Assembly: GCA_009760855.2 (NCBI GenBank)
Contig: WPIO01000184.1
Location: forward strand, 354,501 to 418,500
Length of the DNA: 64,000 nt
Origin: Cristatella mucedo
Taxonomy: Eukaryota; Bryozoa; Phylactolaemata; Cristatellidae
Reading direction: 5' to 3'
The position numbers were made by a program, and so were the translations under genes. The notes under the pieces were generated by a model that was not told where the DNA came from, ran no database searches, and saw only the letters and a list, made by a program, of their open reading frames with translations. Each line of letters starts with the position of its first letter. Within the stretch, counting starts at the first letter, position 1. Of the stretch, positions 32,928 to 44,394 are shown piece by piece.

Positions 32928-33133
32928 CAGCAGTTCTTAACCTGTGGGTCGCGGCAACCCCTTTGCGGGTCGAACGACTCTTTCGCAGGGGTCGCCTAAG
33001 ACCATCGGAAAACATGCATTTCCAAATTTTGCGCACAATAATTTTATCATTGGGAGTTGCCACAGCATGAGGAACTGTATAAGGATAGGATCTAAGGATC
33101 TCCTGTCATTAGGAAGGTTGAAAGCCACTGCTG
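32928..33133 (+). mobile_element. Short hAT element, SPIN-like
   Basis: It begins CAGCAGTTCTTAACCTGTGG and contains GGGGTCGCCTAAGACCATCGG and GAGGAACTGTAT. It ends ATTAGGAAGGTTGAAAGCCACTG, inverted relative to the start. TCTATTC(C) occurs on both sides (32,921 and 33,137), as expected for the 8-base hAT target duplication. These ends and internal blocks match my memory of SPIN ('Space Invaders') non-autonomous hAT elements, a family known for horizontal transfer among animals. It has no coding capacity. Confidence 0.75.
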
Positions 33134-34060
33134 CTGTCTATTCCCACCCACTCCTCTTACTCGAACCGTGTAGCTCTCCTCTGGCTAGCCTTGAGTTCTT
33201 TGGAAATCGCCTCGGATTCCCGTTTACCCAAAGACTGGAAATCAGCTGTTAGCTGATGTCACGACATATCCTGACGGAAGTTCTCTAAAGATGGGCTAAC
33301 AAGCCATAATTCATGTACTATTACTTTTTATTATACATTTTATTTAGGTGATTCTAGCTGGCAATCTATCCACCCTTTAATGCTAACGTTTCTGTGGTGT
33401 CTTAATGACGTATGACTTTTTCGTTGCTGTGTGAGATGGAGGCTGTTAATTGCTGCCAACACGCCAACTGTACATAGCTCTCCGGTTTTTGCAGGGCTTC
33501 TTAGATTCGCTGAGTTTGATACATTAGACAAAGAAGGTAGCATGCCAAAATAGGTCAAGCCTACCTCGTATCAAGGTCGTATGCATTGAACTTGTCTTAG
33601 GCACCTGAAATTAGTTACAGCGTCCACTGAGTTCTTTATTAATAGTGGTATCATTTCCTTTGTTTTGATTTTGTCTCCAATTAGAGATCTTTGCCGAATA
33701 TCAGGCAGTACTTTAACTCCAGGTCACTAAGAGCTTGAATCTGGCATCTAGGTGAAGTAACTTCTTTCAACGCCCTTTTATTGGCTGACAAGGAAGCCTA
33801 TTTACTGTAACAAAAGCATGCGCACACACATACACACATCATCCACAAACTAAATACTGTAACCAGTAGCTCATTTAACTGCTCCATTTATTTAGCAGTC
33901 ACATCACAGCTGTAAATCCACAGTCGAAGCCTACCAGTAGTGCAGACCATTAAAAAAAATTACCATCCTTACGGAACAGTTGAAGGCTCGGCTGCTGCTG
34001 CTGCTGCTAGGGTGTGACCATTGCAGCTTGGAAATCGGGTGCTGAAGTGAGTTTAGCCAT
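33134..34060. other. No gene recognised
   Basis: Includes a short (CTG)n run near 33,990. No conserved frame or repeat recognised. Confidence 0.45.
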
Positions 34061-34200
34061 GCTGGTTTGGTCCAGCTGTTAGGGTGCTCCCCCCCCCCCG
34101 ACCAAGGTCTGGCTGAGGTCGTGGGCTCGAGCCCCGTGGCATATTTGAAGCGCCTGAGTAGATGTTAAGTTCTCTTGGGTTGCTATACAAATGAATTATA
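34061..34200 (+). mobile_element. SINE-1, near full length
   Basis: Head GCTGGTTTGGTCCAGCTG (A-box-like), a run of nine C, GGTCGTGGGCTCGAGCCC (B box), then body and tail with GTTAAGTTCTCTTGGGTTGC and an ATTATA end. This is the clearest sense-strand copy. Confidence 0.8.
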
Positions 34201-34509
34201 TAATTGTTACTGTCCAATGTGCTGCTGGATGCATTTTATATCACTGTCGTCACTGCCGAGTTCATAGGTAAGAAGCTGGCTCATAATTCTTCATCCTCTG
34301 GAACAGCAGTGTCCCAGGAAACCTCTGTGGAAGCTTGTAGGACTCACTCGAGTATCTGCCTCTTATGGTCCGTCTCTCATTAGATTGCCTCACATTCAGT
34401 TTTAAATAATAGCGATCGAGTCTATGCAGGCCCAGAATGAGGTCAATCCTTGCTGTCATTTGCGTAGCTCGTAGCTTACGCTCAGCAAGTGAAGTACAGC
34501 ACCTGCAGA

Positions 34510-35560
34510 TTAAGGCAATGTAATGTAATATATCTCCGTCTGTAACTTCACAAAGTCATAAAGACTGTGTGGGTGTTAGGTAAGAGAGTTGTATATAGCG
34601 CACTCACAGCCTAAGCGGCTTTAGGTACGCATTCGGTAGCCAACAGACTTCGCCTCACACAGCAAACAGAAAGTGGGAAACATAGCAGAGTCAGTAGAGC
34701 AGTTGAGGTAGTGAGCAGCCTGGAAGTAGCACCTCAGGACCGCTGTAAAAGGATGAGCCATAGTCGGCAGCAGAAGAGCAGTTGTCGTTGCATAAGAATT
34801 GTGGAAGCGAGTTCCACAGTCTAGGAGCTGCAGAGCTAAAGCTTCTGTCGCCAGCGGCCTTTAAGCGGAGGAATGGAACAGCTAATTTATTGTCCACACA
34901 GGACCTGAGGGCTGAAGGAAGAGGAAGAAGGAAGAGGAAGAGGCTGAAACTGGTGCAGCAGTTCAGCTCGGTACTTGAACTTGGCTCTGTATCCGTTGCT
35001 CAACCGGCAGCCATCCTAGCTCTTTCAGCAAAGGAGACATGTGCTCAAACCTCTGGGACTTGAAGACTAGCCTTGCAGCCATATTCATAGTCAACTGCAG
35101 TTGCCTAGTTGCTTTCTTTGGTAGCCCAACCAAAAGGGAATTATAATAATCAAGCCGAGACAGCACTAAGGAGCTAGTTAAATCTTTTGCAAGTCACTGC
35201 GGAAGACAGCTCTTAATCTTGGATAGGGTTCGGATGTGATGGCTAGCTGTAGAGGCAGTCTTCTGAATGAAGCTTTTAAAATTGAGGCAGTTGTCGAAAA
35301 CGATGCCTACATTTCGAGCACGTGATGATGGTTGCACAACAGCACCACCTATTAGAAGAGCCAAGATTTTTAATCCAGCCACACGTTTAGGGTGTTCTAT
35401 GAGCATAAGTTCGGTATTATCGTCATTTAGTTTAAAAAAGTTTTCTGTCATTCAGGATCAAATGTCAGCAATGCAAGCATTTAGTTTCTCAGTTGCTGCA
35501 GCAGATTCTGACGGCAACGCCTGTAATATCCAGCCAAACCGGTCAACATGACTTGAGATT
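34510..35560 (-). mobile_element. F2 LINE, 5'-truncated
   Basis: The minus strand runs from the RT end (NFFKLNDDNTELMLIEHPKR, about 35,440) through LDYYNSLLVGLPKKATRQLQ (about 35,150) and GDRSFSSAAPRLWNSLPQFL (about 34,850) to the TGTAATGTAATATAT tail at 34,514. Several frameshifts. Confidence 0.85.
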
Positions 35561-35845
35561 TTCACATCAAGTAGGCTCAAGGAGCCCCCCCCCATGTATT
35601 GGGTTACTGGTAAAAGTTTAGGTCAACTGTTGTAACAGCCTCACTTGTATGTTAATGATGACCCTAGGCAGCTTGCATCACCCCACCTTCAGTGGGCGCT
35701 ATTGAATTAGCTGCTGCTGGACTCGAAGCATGACTTAGGTCTCCAAGTTCAAGAACCTATAAGGCTTCAATACTCCTACAGGCTGCTTACTACTCGATGA
35801 AACTAGGGCAACCTGTTAGTGCTAAACCCCTCCCTTCATCTTAGA

Positions 35846-35846
35846 G

Positions 35847-35877
<31 letters not shown>

Positions 35878-35930
35878 CTGTGTGTGCGTGTGTGTGTGTG
35901 TGCTCGCGTGCGAGCACGTGTGTGTGTGCC
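35846..35930 (+). repeat. (TG)n microsatellite
   Basis: Imperfect TG tract just upstream of an F1 copy. Confidence 0.85.
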
Positions 35931-35954
35931 TGCCTGAAGTTGTCTAGCTGTGGC

Positions 35955-36675
35955 TACAAAGCCTATCGGTATGTGCAATCAGGCGCTTACAGCTGGTACA
36001 AAGCTCTGCAGCTAGGCACGTGTGTCCAGCTGGTACAAAACTCTGCAGCTAGGCGTGTCTGTCGTGAGCATTGCTATTGCCACATCAAACCACTTTTAGC
36101 CGACCTGCACTGGCTACCAGTCAAGCAGTGGGTTGACTTTAAGGTTTTGTCTCTCACTTTTAGGTCCCTTCATTCTATGGCTCCAGCCTATCTCTCAGAT
36201 ATACTACCCCATCAGGCCAAGCATCATACTACTCACTTTTCGGAATCCAAGTGTTTACCGATAGTTCGTAGAAACCTCAAATCCTTTGGAGACCTTACAT
36301 TTAGTTAGTATGCTCCCAAATCCTGGAACTCACTCCTGACTTGCATCAGAACATCCCCTGACGACCACATTTAAAAAAGAACCTAAAAATGCATCTATTT
36401 ATGACAGAATTTAGTGGGTCCGTGTGATTCACCCTGTATTTGCTTGTGAATGCTGACACTGTGCATGCTGACACTGTGCATGCTGCCATTAACCACACTT
36501 GCATGCTGGTCCTGTGCATGTCACCCCTAACCATATTATTCATGTTGTTTATCAAGCATGATATTACTCACCATTTAATCGCGGTTCCCTTTGCGGCAAA
36601 TGTAAAGCGCCTAGAAAGAGATTGAGTTGTCTGACTGCACTTTATCGAGTGTATTATTATTATTATTATTATTAC
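35955..36675 (+). mobile_element. F1 LINE 3' fragment
   Basis: The C-terminal domain with a duplicated LQLGTCVQLVQNSAARR start, then the 3' UTR and (ATT)n tail. A small tandem duplication repeats TGCTGACACTGTGCA near 36,450. Confidence 0.85.
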
Positions 36676-36715
36676 AATCAACCTCAAGTACTTGGGATAC
36701 AGTTCCTTTACTTAC

Positions 36716-36985
36716 AGTATTTTCACAAGTATAAGTCCCACCCAAGTATAAGTCTCACCCTAAATTTAGAGACAACTCTATGAGAGAAATTGTTTATTGA
36801 AAAATGTTATTCTATAATATTATATAATATAATATAATATAATTCTATAATATATAGCTGGACAACTGCAGCCTCACTCAGTAGTGTAATGGATGCCAGT
36901 CAAACTGTGCAGCACCTTAGTTGACCAGCCAGCTGTGGATCCGGTTTGCTTATGTACCATTTTAAACAATAATATCTCTCCTCCT
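36716..36985. repeat. Unclassified repeat (family R4) and possible DNA-transposon end
   Basis: Positions 36,856-36,967 match 51,942-52,061 at roughly 80%. The upstream part (36,716-36,770) has a tandem AGTATAAGTCYCACCC motif of the kind seen at the ends of some DNA transposons. AT-rich (TATAA)n lies between. Confidence 0.45.
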
Positions 36986-37404
36986 TAGCAAGTGACCACC
37001 ACTTCCCAGTCGGTACTAGAAATGCTGCCCATGCTATGGGATACTATAGGAGGGCGGCAGCACTGAAATAAAGATCGTATCAATAGAGATTTAACGTTCT
37101 GGACTGTAGCTCTTCAAATATGCCTTCGGATTTACATTGACTTTTTGTTTGCTGTCGGCGAGCTCTGTTGGTTTTGTAGCCTCTGATGCAAACTGCATAG
37201 GGACTAATTTTTTGTGGCAGATAGCATCGCTTATCTAGCTTTTTGACAGCAAGATAGATTGGATTAGATAATGCATCCTTATTCTCATTGGACTCATCCC
37301 CCTCAGGAAAATCTCTGCCAGACTCGTCCCTCTCAATTCCTTTCAGGACCCCATGGTCTGCATTCAATCCTGCCACTATTGACCTCATATTGAAGTACAT
37401 ATCC

Positions 37405-37884
37405 CAGTTTAATGTAATCTAATGTATCTCTATCTGTAACTCCACAAAGCCGCTAAGACTATGTGGGTGTATGCAGTAGAGTTTTGTATAGCGCACTCAC
37501 AGCCTAAGCAGCTTCTGGTACGCATTCGGTAGCCAACAGACTTCGACTCACGCAACAAAGAGAAAGTAGGAAGCATAGCAGACTCAGGAGAGCAGGTAAG
37601 GTAGTGAGTAGAATGGAAGTAGCAGCCCAGGACTGCTGAAAAGGATAATCCATAGTCGGCAGCAGGAGAGTAGTTGTCGTTTCGTAAGAATTGTGGAAGC
37701 GAGTTCCATAATCTAGGACCTGCAGAGCTAAAGCTTCTGTCGCCAACGGTCTTTAAGCAGAGGAATGAAACAGCTAATTTATTGTCCATACAAGACCTGA
37801 GGGCACGAGGAGGCTGAAACTGGTTCAGCAGTTCACCTAGGTATGGAGGAGCCAAGCCGTGGTGGGCCTTGTGGGTCAATGTAA
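37405..37884 (-). mobile_element. F2 LINE 3' part, host of the long F1 insertion
   Basis: Minus-strand C-terminal domain (LTHKAHHGLAPPYLGELLNQ near 37,880) to the F2 3' end (CTGTAACTCCACAAAG). It is interrupted at 37,884 and resumes for a few bases at 40,980. Confidence 0.8.
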
Positions 37885-38151
37885 GCAATAATATAATAAT
37901 AATGATTATAATGCACTTGATAAAGCTCCCTCAGAGTGCTCAATCTCTTTCTAGGCACTTTGCATTTGCTGCAAAAGCAAGTGCAATTGAATGGTGAGTA
38001 ATATCATGCTTGATAAACAAACAACATGAATAACATGGTTAGGGGTGACAGGCACAGGGTCAGCATGCAAATGTGGTTAGTGGCAGCATGCACAGTGTCA
38101 GCACGCCTTAGCACATGAACGACGAATCACAGGGACCCACTAAATGCTGTC

Positions 38152-38610
38152 CTAAATAGGTGTTTTTAAGTTCTTTTTAAATGTGGTCAAGTCAGGGGAT
38201 GTTCTAACGCAAGTCGGAAGTGAATTCCAGGCTGTGGGAGCATACGAACTAAATGTATGGTCTCCAATGGATTTGAGGTTTGTTCGAGGTATTTGTAAAC
38301 TGCTGGATTCAGAAAAGCAGGTGGTACGATGCTTGGCCTGGTGGGGGAGTAGATCTGAGAGATAGGCTGGAGCCAAAGAATGAAGGGACCTAAAAGTGGG
38401 CAACAAAACCTTGAAGTCGATCTGTTGTTTGACTGGGAGCCAGTGCAGGTCGGCGATAAGTGGTGTGATGTGGCAACTGCAAAGCTCACGACAGACAAGC
38501 CTAGCTGCAGATTTTTGCACCAGCTGCAATCGCCTGATCGCACATGGTGGTAGGCCAGTAAGCAGTGAGTTGCAGAAGTCGAGACGGGATGTCACGAATG
38601 CATGGATCAA
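38152..38610 (-). pseudogene. F1 ORF2 C-terminal domain
   Basis: Open for 152 codons: [51 protein letters not shown], and [20 protein letters not shown]. This CR1/L2-type tail domain of unknown function is the part most often retained in the window's truncated copies. Confidence 0.85.
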
Positions 38611-38629
38611 CTTAGACCTGGTTTAATTA

Positions 38630-39850
38630 TCAAAACAAGCCCGAATTCATGGCAATGTTATGAAGCTGAAAGTAGGCCGATTTGACTGTGGAGCTGATGT
38701 GGTCGTCTAACAAGAGGTCACTTTGGAACATGACACCTACATTTTGAGCTGATTCAACTGGAGGTATGCTGGCAGAGCCACTTTTGAGCATCATCCTTTC
38801 CAATTTCTGAATCACACTGGGCTTGCCCATAACTAGTAAGTTAGTTTTATCATCGTTTAGTTTTAGGAAATTTGCTGCTATCCGTGTACAGATGTCATCA
38901 ATACATGCAGCAAGTGAGGTGAGAGAATTTGAGGTGTTCGAAGGCTGGGAGAGATCAAAGCAAAGGTACAACTGAGTGTCATCCACATAAAAATGAAAGC
39001 CTAGATTGTGCTTGGCAATTACATCAGCAAGAGTGAGAGTATTAACCCGGAAAATAAACGGACCTAGAACAGAGCCCTGAGGTACCCCATATTTCCGAGG
39101 TACTTCATATGGTCCTTGTCCATTCACGTCAATACTCTGGAGTCTCCCACTGAGATAGGACCTGAACCACTGCAGAGCAGTGCCAGTAATGCCCAGGCGA
39201 GATGACAGGTGCTCTAGAAAAACTTTGTGATCGATGGTATCAGAAGCTGCCGAAAGATCGAGCAAAACAAGCAGAGACACTCTACCCATGTCTGCATTCC
39301 TAAGTAGGTCGTTGTACACCCTAAGCAATGCTGACTCTGGAGTGATTAGCTCTAAAGCCAGACTGGAACTTACTAGCAAGGTTTGAAGTTGTGATATATG
39401 AGTTCAGCTGGTCTGCCACGACCCGCTCTTGTGTCTATGGTAGGAATTGTAGAAGGGAGACTGGGCGGTAGTTGCTCAAGTTCTGTTGATCTAATGTCAC
39501 TTTGTCACTTTCTTGAGAAGCGGCCTGACTACAGCTTTTTTGAAAGGTGCTGGGACATGACCTGAGGCTAATGACAGGTAAATGATGTTAGTTATTCATG
39601 GCAGCAGCAGATCAATGCAAAGCAGGAGCAGGACAGTGGGAATAGATTCAAGAAGGCTTGTTGTTTTCTTTGTTTGGGATACGAACTTCAGGACGAGATC
39701 ACTAGTGACCTGCTTAAATGTAGACATTGAGGTGCAGCCAGGAATCGGGGAACAGTATTCTAGGGGGGATGTTGTGCTCGCAGGGATGGACTCCCTGATC
39801 TTGTCTATCTTCTGCACAAAGAATCAAAAGAAGCGATCGGCTAGATCATC
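38630..39850 (-). pseudogene. F1 reverse transcriptase
   Basis: Copies LINE RNA into DNA at the nicked target. It starts with DKIRESIPASTTSPLEYCSP (about 39,800). A 249-codon open stretch (39,379-38,630) includes LVLLDLSAASDTIDHKVF (Phe to Ser in the usual AAFDTIDH), GVPQGSVLGP, and the catalytic FYVDDTQLYL, then AANFLKLNDDKTNLLVMG. The segment around 39,380-39,560 is frameshifted. It is followed by the C-terminal domain after a stop near 38,625. Confidence 0.85.
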
Positions 39851-40010
39851 ACAAGGATCATCAGGTAAGGAGCTAATCTGGGAGCAGTTGAGGAGATGGT
39901 TGATCGTCGACATCAGCATTTTTGGATTGTGCATCTGTGATTCAACAATGTTTTTATAGAAGCCAGACTTGGCCATTGCTAGGATTGATCGGTACGACCT
40001 ACAGTAGTCT

Positions 40011-40934
40011 TCATTTGCCTGTCGATGGACAGTCAGTCCTGATCTTTGTGTGTGCTTTTTTAAGATTGAGCTTAGTAGACATGGCTAATTTAATGTCTCT
40101 GGTAAACCACAGGCTGCTTGGGCAAGGGCACACATTGTGCTTTGTCAGAGGTGCAAACTCGTCGAGTGTGTCAGCTAGTGTCGTGTCGTAGCTCTCTACC
40201 AATGATGACAGATCAGAGGGAGGACTGAGCAGCAGAGGTGAAGCAGATATTCTCGAACGGACAGCATCGATGTCAAGGGTCTTGAGGTTTCGCGACTCAC
40301 ATGTTATTTTAGAGGAGGAGGTGGGCACACACGGTAGATTGAATGAGATCTGCATGTGGTCAGATAAGCAGGATTTGGTAGTAATTAGTGATGACAAAGT
40401 TCAGTTGTATGAGAAAATCTGGTCGAGTGTGTGACCCTTGATGTGAGTAGGGCAATGCACTTAAGCCACAAGATACAATGAGTCAGTCAATGCACGAAAT
40501 TCGGTGCTGAAAGCGTCAGATAAGTTATCAAAGTGAACGTTGAAATCACCCATAACGAGGAAGGATCGATTTCTTGCACACAGAATCAAAATGAGATCGG
40601 AGAAATCTGAGATAAATGAGGATTTAATACCTGGTGGGCGATAAAATACAGCCACCATCGGTAGCTTGTTTTCGGATGAGACCAAGATAATGGATTCAAA
40701 AGACTGCTTCAAGGGTACTGCAAATGGCTTGAAGTTGAATTTCGAGCTCACGATAATAGCAACTCCAACTCCAGTTTTGATTGATCTAGGGGTGTGAAAG
40801 AGCGAGAAATCAGATGGGGTAGCGTCTTTAATTGTCGGGGAGTTTCTCGATATCAGCCAAGTTTCAGTTAGGGCGGGCAGGTTGACACCATTTTCAGAAA
40901 AAATGTTGCTTATTACCAGAGGTTCATTGCACAC
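40011..40934 (-). pseudogene. F1 APE-type endonuclease region
   Basis: The retrotransposon endonuclease nicks target DNA to prime reverse transcription. Visible motifs in order are LPALTETWL (about 40,870), VAVFYRPPG (about 40,640), FLVMGDFNVHFD (about 40,550) and CLSDHMQISF (about 40,370). These correspond to the Glu-, Tyr-, Asp/Asn- and Asp/His-containing motifs of AP endonucleases. A stop and frameshift at about 40,460 separate the two halves. The linker to the RT follows (DIDAVRSRISASPLLLSPPS, about 40,260). Confidence 0.8.
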
Positions 40935-41042
40935 TGAGTAAGGATTTCAAAGGCAGCCTTAAGTCCGGCCGATGGAGTTACAGCAAGTACTTTGCTCTAT
41001 ATCTGTCTGTCTGTATTTCTGTTTGTAAATCCACAAAGTCAT

Positions 41043-41220
41043 AAAAAAATCCTAGCTGATTAAACAGCCTCTTTTTGTATAGCGACAGAATAGCCTTTGC
41101 GGCTATCACCACCGCTTGCAGTGGCGATAAAGAATCGCCCACCACAGGAATCGAACCCACGACCTCGGGACCAAGGTCGTGAAAGCAACCACCTTACCTA
41201 GTGTGCCATCACGGCTCAAA
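41043..41220 (-). mobile_element. SINE-2, near full length
   Basis: Antisense copy inserted in the F2 3' end. It reads from GAGCCGTGATGGCACACTAG through GGTCGTGGGTTCGATTCCTG (B box) to a tail ending AGCTAGGATTTTTTT. F2 sequence resumes on both sides. Confidence 0.85.
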
Positions 41221-42179
41221 GACCATAAGGTGTTATGCAGGAAAGTTTTGTATAGCGAACTCACAGCCTAACCTGCTTGAGGTACGCATTCGGTAGCCAA
41301 CAGACTTCGTCTCGCGCAAAAAGAGAAAGTGTGAAGCATAGCAGAGTCAGGAGAGCAGTTGAAGTAGTGAGTAGTGTAGAAGTAGCAGCTCACAACAGCT
41401 AAAAAGGAGGTGCCATAGTCGGCAGTAGGAGACTAGTTGTAGTTGCTTAAGAATTGTGGAAGCGAGTTTCACAGTCTAGGACCTGCAGAGCTAAAGCTTC
41501 TGTCGCCAACAGTCTTAAAGCAGAGGAATGGGACAGCTAATCTATTGTCCACCCAGGACCTGAGGGCGCGAACAGGCTGAAACTGATGCAGCAGTTCAGC
41601 TAGGTACGAAGGAGCCAAGCCGTGGCGGGCCTTGTGGGTCAGCGTAAGAACTTTGCTCTGAATCCGTTGCTCAACCGGCATCCATTCTAGCTCTTTTAGC
41701 AAAGGAGACACGTGCTAAAACCACTGGGACTTGAAAACTAGCCTTGCAGCCATATTCAAATTCTGCTGCAGTGGCCTGATAGCTTTCTTTGGCAGCCCAG
41801 CCAAAAGGGAATTACAACAATTAAGCCGAGTCAGAACGAAAGAGCTAGTTAATTTTTTTACATGCCACTGTGGGAGACACCCTTTAATCTTGGATAGGGA
41901 TCGGATGTGATGGCTAGCTGAAGAGGCAGACTTTTCACTTAAGCTTTTGAAATTGAGGCAGCAGTCGAAAACGACACCTAAATTTTGAGCACATGGTTAT
42001 AGTCGCACAATAGCATAACCTATTAGAAAAGCAAAGCCTTTTCATCCAGCCAAACGCTTAGGGTGTCCTATGAGCAGCAGTTCGGTTTTATCATCATTTA
42101 GTTTTAGGATTTTTTCCGACATCCAGGATCGAATATCGGCAAGGCAAGCATTCAGTTTCTCAGTTGCTGCAGCAAATTG

Positions 42180-43066
42180 TGACGGTTTGAATGACAAATA
42201 CAGCTGAGTATAGTCAGCATAGAAGTGATATCCTTATCCGTGGGCCTTAATCACTTTACCCAGAGGTTATGTATAAATGGAGAACAGCAAGGGACCAAGT
42301 ACAGACCATTGAGGAACTCCACAGGTGACCCTCTCGTATGTAAGACCTGACCCCCACACGACAAGGATTGAACACGATCAGACAAGTAATATTTAAACCA
42401 CGCCAGTGCTTCGTCTGCCAGACCGATCGTTGTTCTCAATCGTTCAAGCAGAACTTCGTGATCAATGGGGTCGAAGGCAGCAGACAGATCTAGCAGAGCT
42501 AGGGCAGTGACATTCCCTTCGTCGTTGCCATGTAGAATGTCATTGTTAACACGAAGGAGAGCAGTTTCAGTAGAGTGCTGCCTCTTGAACCCTGATTGAA
42601 ACTTTTCTGACATATTACTATTTTCAATGTGTTCAACCTGCTGCTTAGCAACAATTTTTTCGAAAATCTTTGATAAGAACAGCAGAAGGGAAACTGGGCG
42701 ATGGTTTGCTAGGAGTTCTGAGTCTAATCCAGGCTTTTTAAGAATAGGTCTAACGATTGCCGATTTGAAGGACTTGGGGACGACCCTTCCTCCCAAAGAA
42801 GCATTAAAAATCTTGCTTATGGCAGGGCTAAGTTGGTCTGCCAGTGAAGACCGCAGTGATGAAGGTATAGGGTCTTCAGAAGACGAGCTCTTTTTGCTAG
42901 ACCTTATTAAGGCAGCCACATCGCATGCAAAAACCTCGGAGAACCTTTTTAGGAAGGTCACACGTTGAGGAACCGCGATCGATTTAGTCGGAGGGGGCTT
43001 AATGGAGGCACGAATGTGCACAATATTTTCAGTAAAGAAGGCTGAAAACGTTTTGGCTGAGCCCAC
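42180..43066 (-). pseudogene. F2 reverse transcriptase
   Basis: Open for 271 codons (43,066-42,251): ANHRPVSLLLFLSKIFEKIV, FQSGFKRQHSTETALLRVNN and LLDLSAAFDPIDHEVLLERL. A frameshift falls at the PQG..LGP motif. The catalytic motif reads YADYTQLYL at about 42,215, with Tyr in place of the second catalytic Asp, so this copy could not be active. The C-terminal domain follows at 41,711-41,469 (PSYLAELLHQFQPVRALRSW and FSSAGPRL). Confidence 0.85.
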
Positions 43067-43226
43067 TCATATCTGGGGAGTTAGACCTCACGGCATTGGC
43101 CAGTAAATGGTTTACTGTCTTAAAAATCTGTTTAGTGTCCGACTGGCAGGAATACGGATTTCTAATGAAAAAAAAAGCCCTTGTTTTTTTAAGCTTTCGG
43201 GTGTAAACTCGAAGGAAGTCTTTGAA

Positions 43227-43827
43227 TTAGACTAGATCTGCATCAGACCCCGATTTCTTGTAACGACGTTCAAGCCTTCGCTTAACCCGGTGCATCTTTA
43301 CGAGTTTTTTTGTAAATTGAAAGGAATCTCCACGACTTTGATCACGGATAGAGCAAAGGGGAGCATGCTTATCAAGAGCACTCCTGAGTGTTATGTTCTT
43401 AGCATCAGTGAGGGTATCGAGGCTGCCGGTCGAGTCTGAATGCAGATCAAAAGACCTGCATCGCAAACAGATTTCAAAAACTTGTCTATGTCAATGCTTG
43501 TAAGTTACATCGTTTGACAAATTCGACATTGCCCTGTACGTACGAGGGAGCAGGAACAGTAAACGAGACCGAACAATGATCTGAGAGGGTCAGTGGGCAC
43601 ACCACAAGGTCCGTGGGGAAGACATCCTTAGTGATCACGAGATCTAGAATGTGGCCACCGACGTGGGTGCTATGATTAACATGTTGGGCCAAACCAAAAT
43701 TCTCTAGACAGTCAAGAAATGAGTGGACGTGGCGGTTGCTAGGGTTTTCAACGTGAATATTGAAGTCTCCTACAATGATTAAGATCATTTTCCCACTAGA
43801 TCCCAAACCTACTGTTCTAATGGTCAA
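43227..43827 (-). pseudogene. F2 APE-type endonuclease region
   Basis: Minus-strand IIVGDFNIHVENP (about 43,780), LAQHVNHSTHVGGHILDLVI (about 43,660) and LTLSDHCSVSF (about 43,580) are C-terminal endonuclease motifs. The N-terminal motifs are missing. The linker (43,466-43,227) continues in another frame. Confidence 0.8.
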
Positions 43828-43869
43828 ATTATAGATCAGCTGCTAGCATGCATAAGTAACATTGTCTGG

Positions 43870-44035
43870 TCTTAAGGGGAAGGGTAAAGTGCTTGCTCGG
43901 CAAGTCCCAAATTTTGGCTTTCAATCTTGCATTGGGCGATCCTAGATTGCCCACTGCAAGGCTAGCCGTTAAACCGTGGTAGCTGTTAAGGCCTTTCTAC
44001 TGCTATATAAATGGAGCTGCTAAATCAGGTAACTC
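43870..44035 (+). mobile_element. SINE-2, diverged
   Basis: Body with GGGCGATCCTAGATTGCCCA and a CTGCTATATAAATGGAGCTG end. The head is decayed. Confidence 0.55.
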
Positions 44036-44394
44036 TTTTTAATGACTATGTCCTTAGCCTCAGGTGTTGTCCATTTATTCTTTAAAATTGACTCTGTTAG
44101 GCCACTCGCAATAGACCACGAGAGGTATTTTTTTTAATATACCCAGTTTCTTTGCTGGTATTTATATGAAACGTAATAGAAAAACCTATATTAAAATATT
44201 AAACATAGCAAGCATACCTCATATTGAAGTTCTAGTCAGGTTTTAGAGATAATCACTCTACCAAATCAGCACTTCGTCAATTCTATAGCGACTCTCTCGG
44301 GTGTGCAGACTTTCGTAGAATCTTGACTTTTTTTTTTACTTGATATTTCGGTATTGTTGGATGCTATTGAACACCAAGTAATTCTTGAGCAGCT
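44036..44394. other. AT-rich sequence, nothing recognised
   Basis: No frame or repeat recognised. Confidence 0.45.

Larger units (their letters stand above)
37885..40980 (-). mobile_element. F1 LINE, near full-length ORF2, broken
   Basis: About 3.1 kb of CR1/L2-like non-LTR element. Minus-strand order is endonuclease, RT, C-terminal domain, 3' UTR with hairpin, and (AAT)n tail at 37,885-37,910. There is no ORF1, and the endonuclease start is truncated. GCAAGT- and GTAAG-like sequence at the ends fits a target duplication within F2. Frameshifts at several places make it inactive. Confidence 0.9.
40997..43860 (-). mobile_element. F2 LINE, long copy
   Basis: About 2.7 kb of F2 (excluding a SINE-2 insertion) from the endonuclease to the 3' end. 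It is the most complete F2 in the window. It abuts the F2 fragment that hosts F1, so two F2 copies lie head to tail. Confidence 0.88.

Noticed and set aside
34061-34200. Possible tRNA gene
   Set aside because: A- and B-box-like sequences are present, but no cloverleaf closes, and the unit recurs with a LINE-like tail. It is a SINE.
36716-36770. Assignment of the AGTATAAGTC repeats to a named DNA transposon superfamily
   Set aside because: The motif looks familiar, but no matching opposite end or target duplication was found, so no family name is given.
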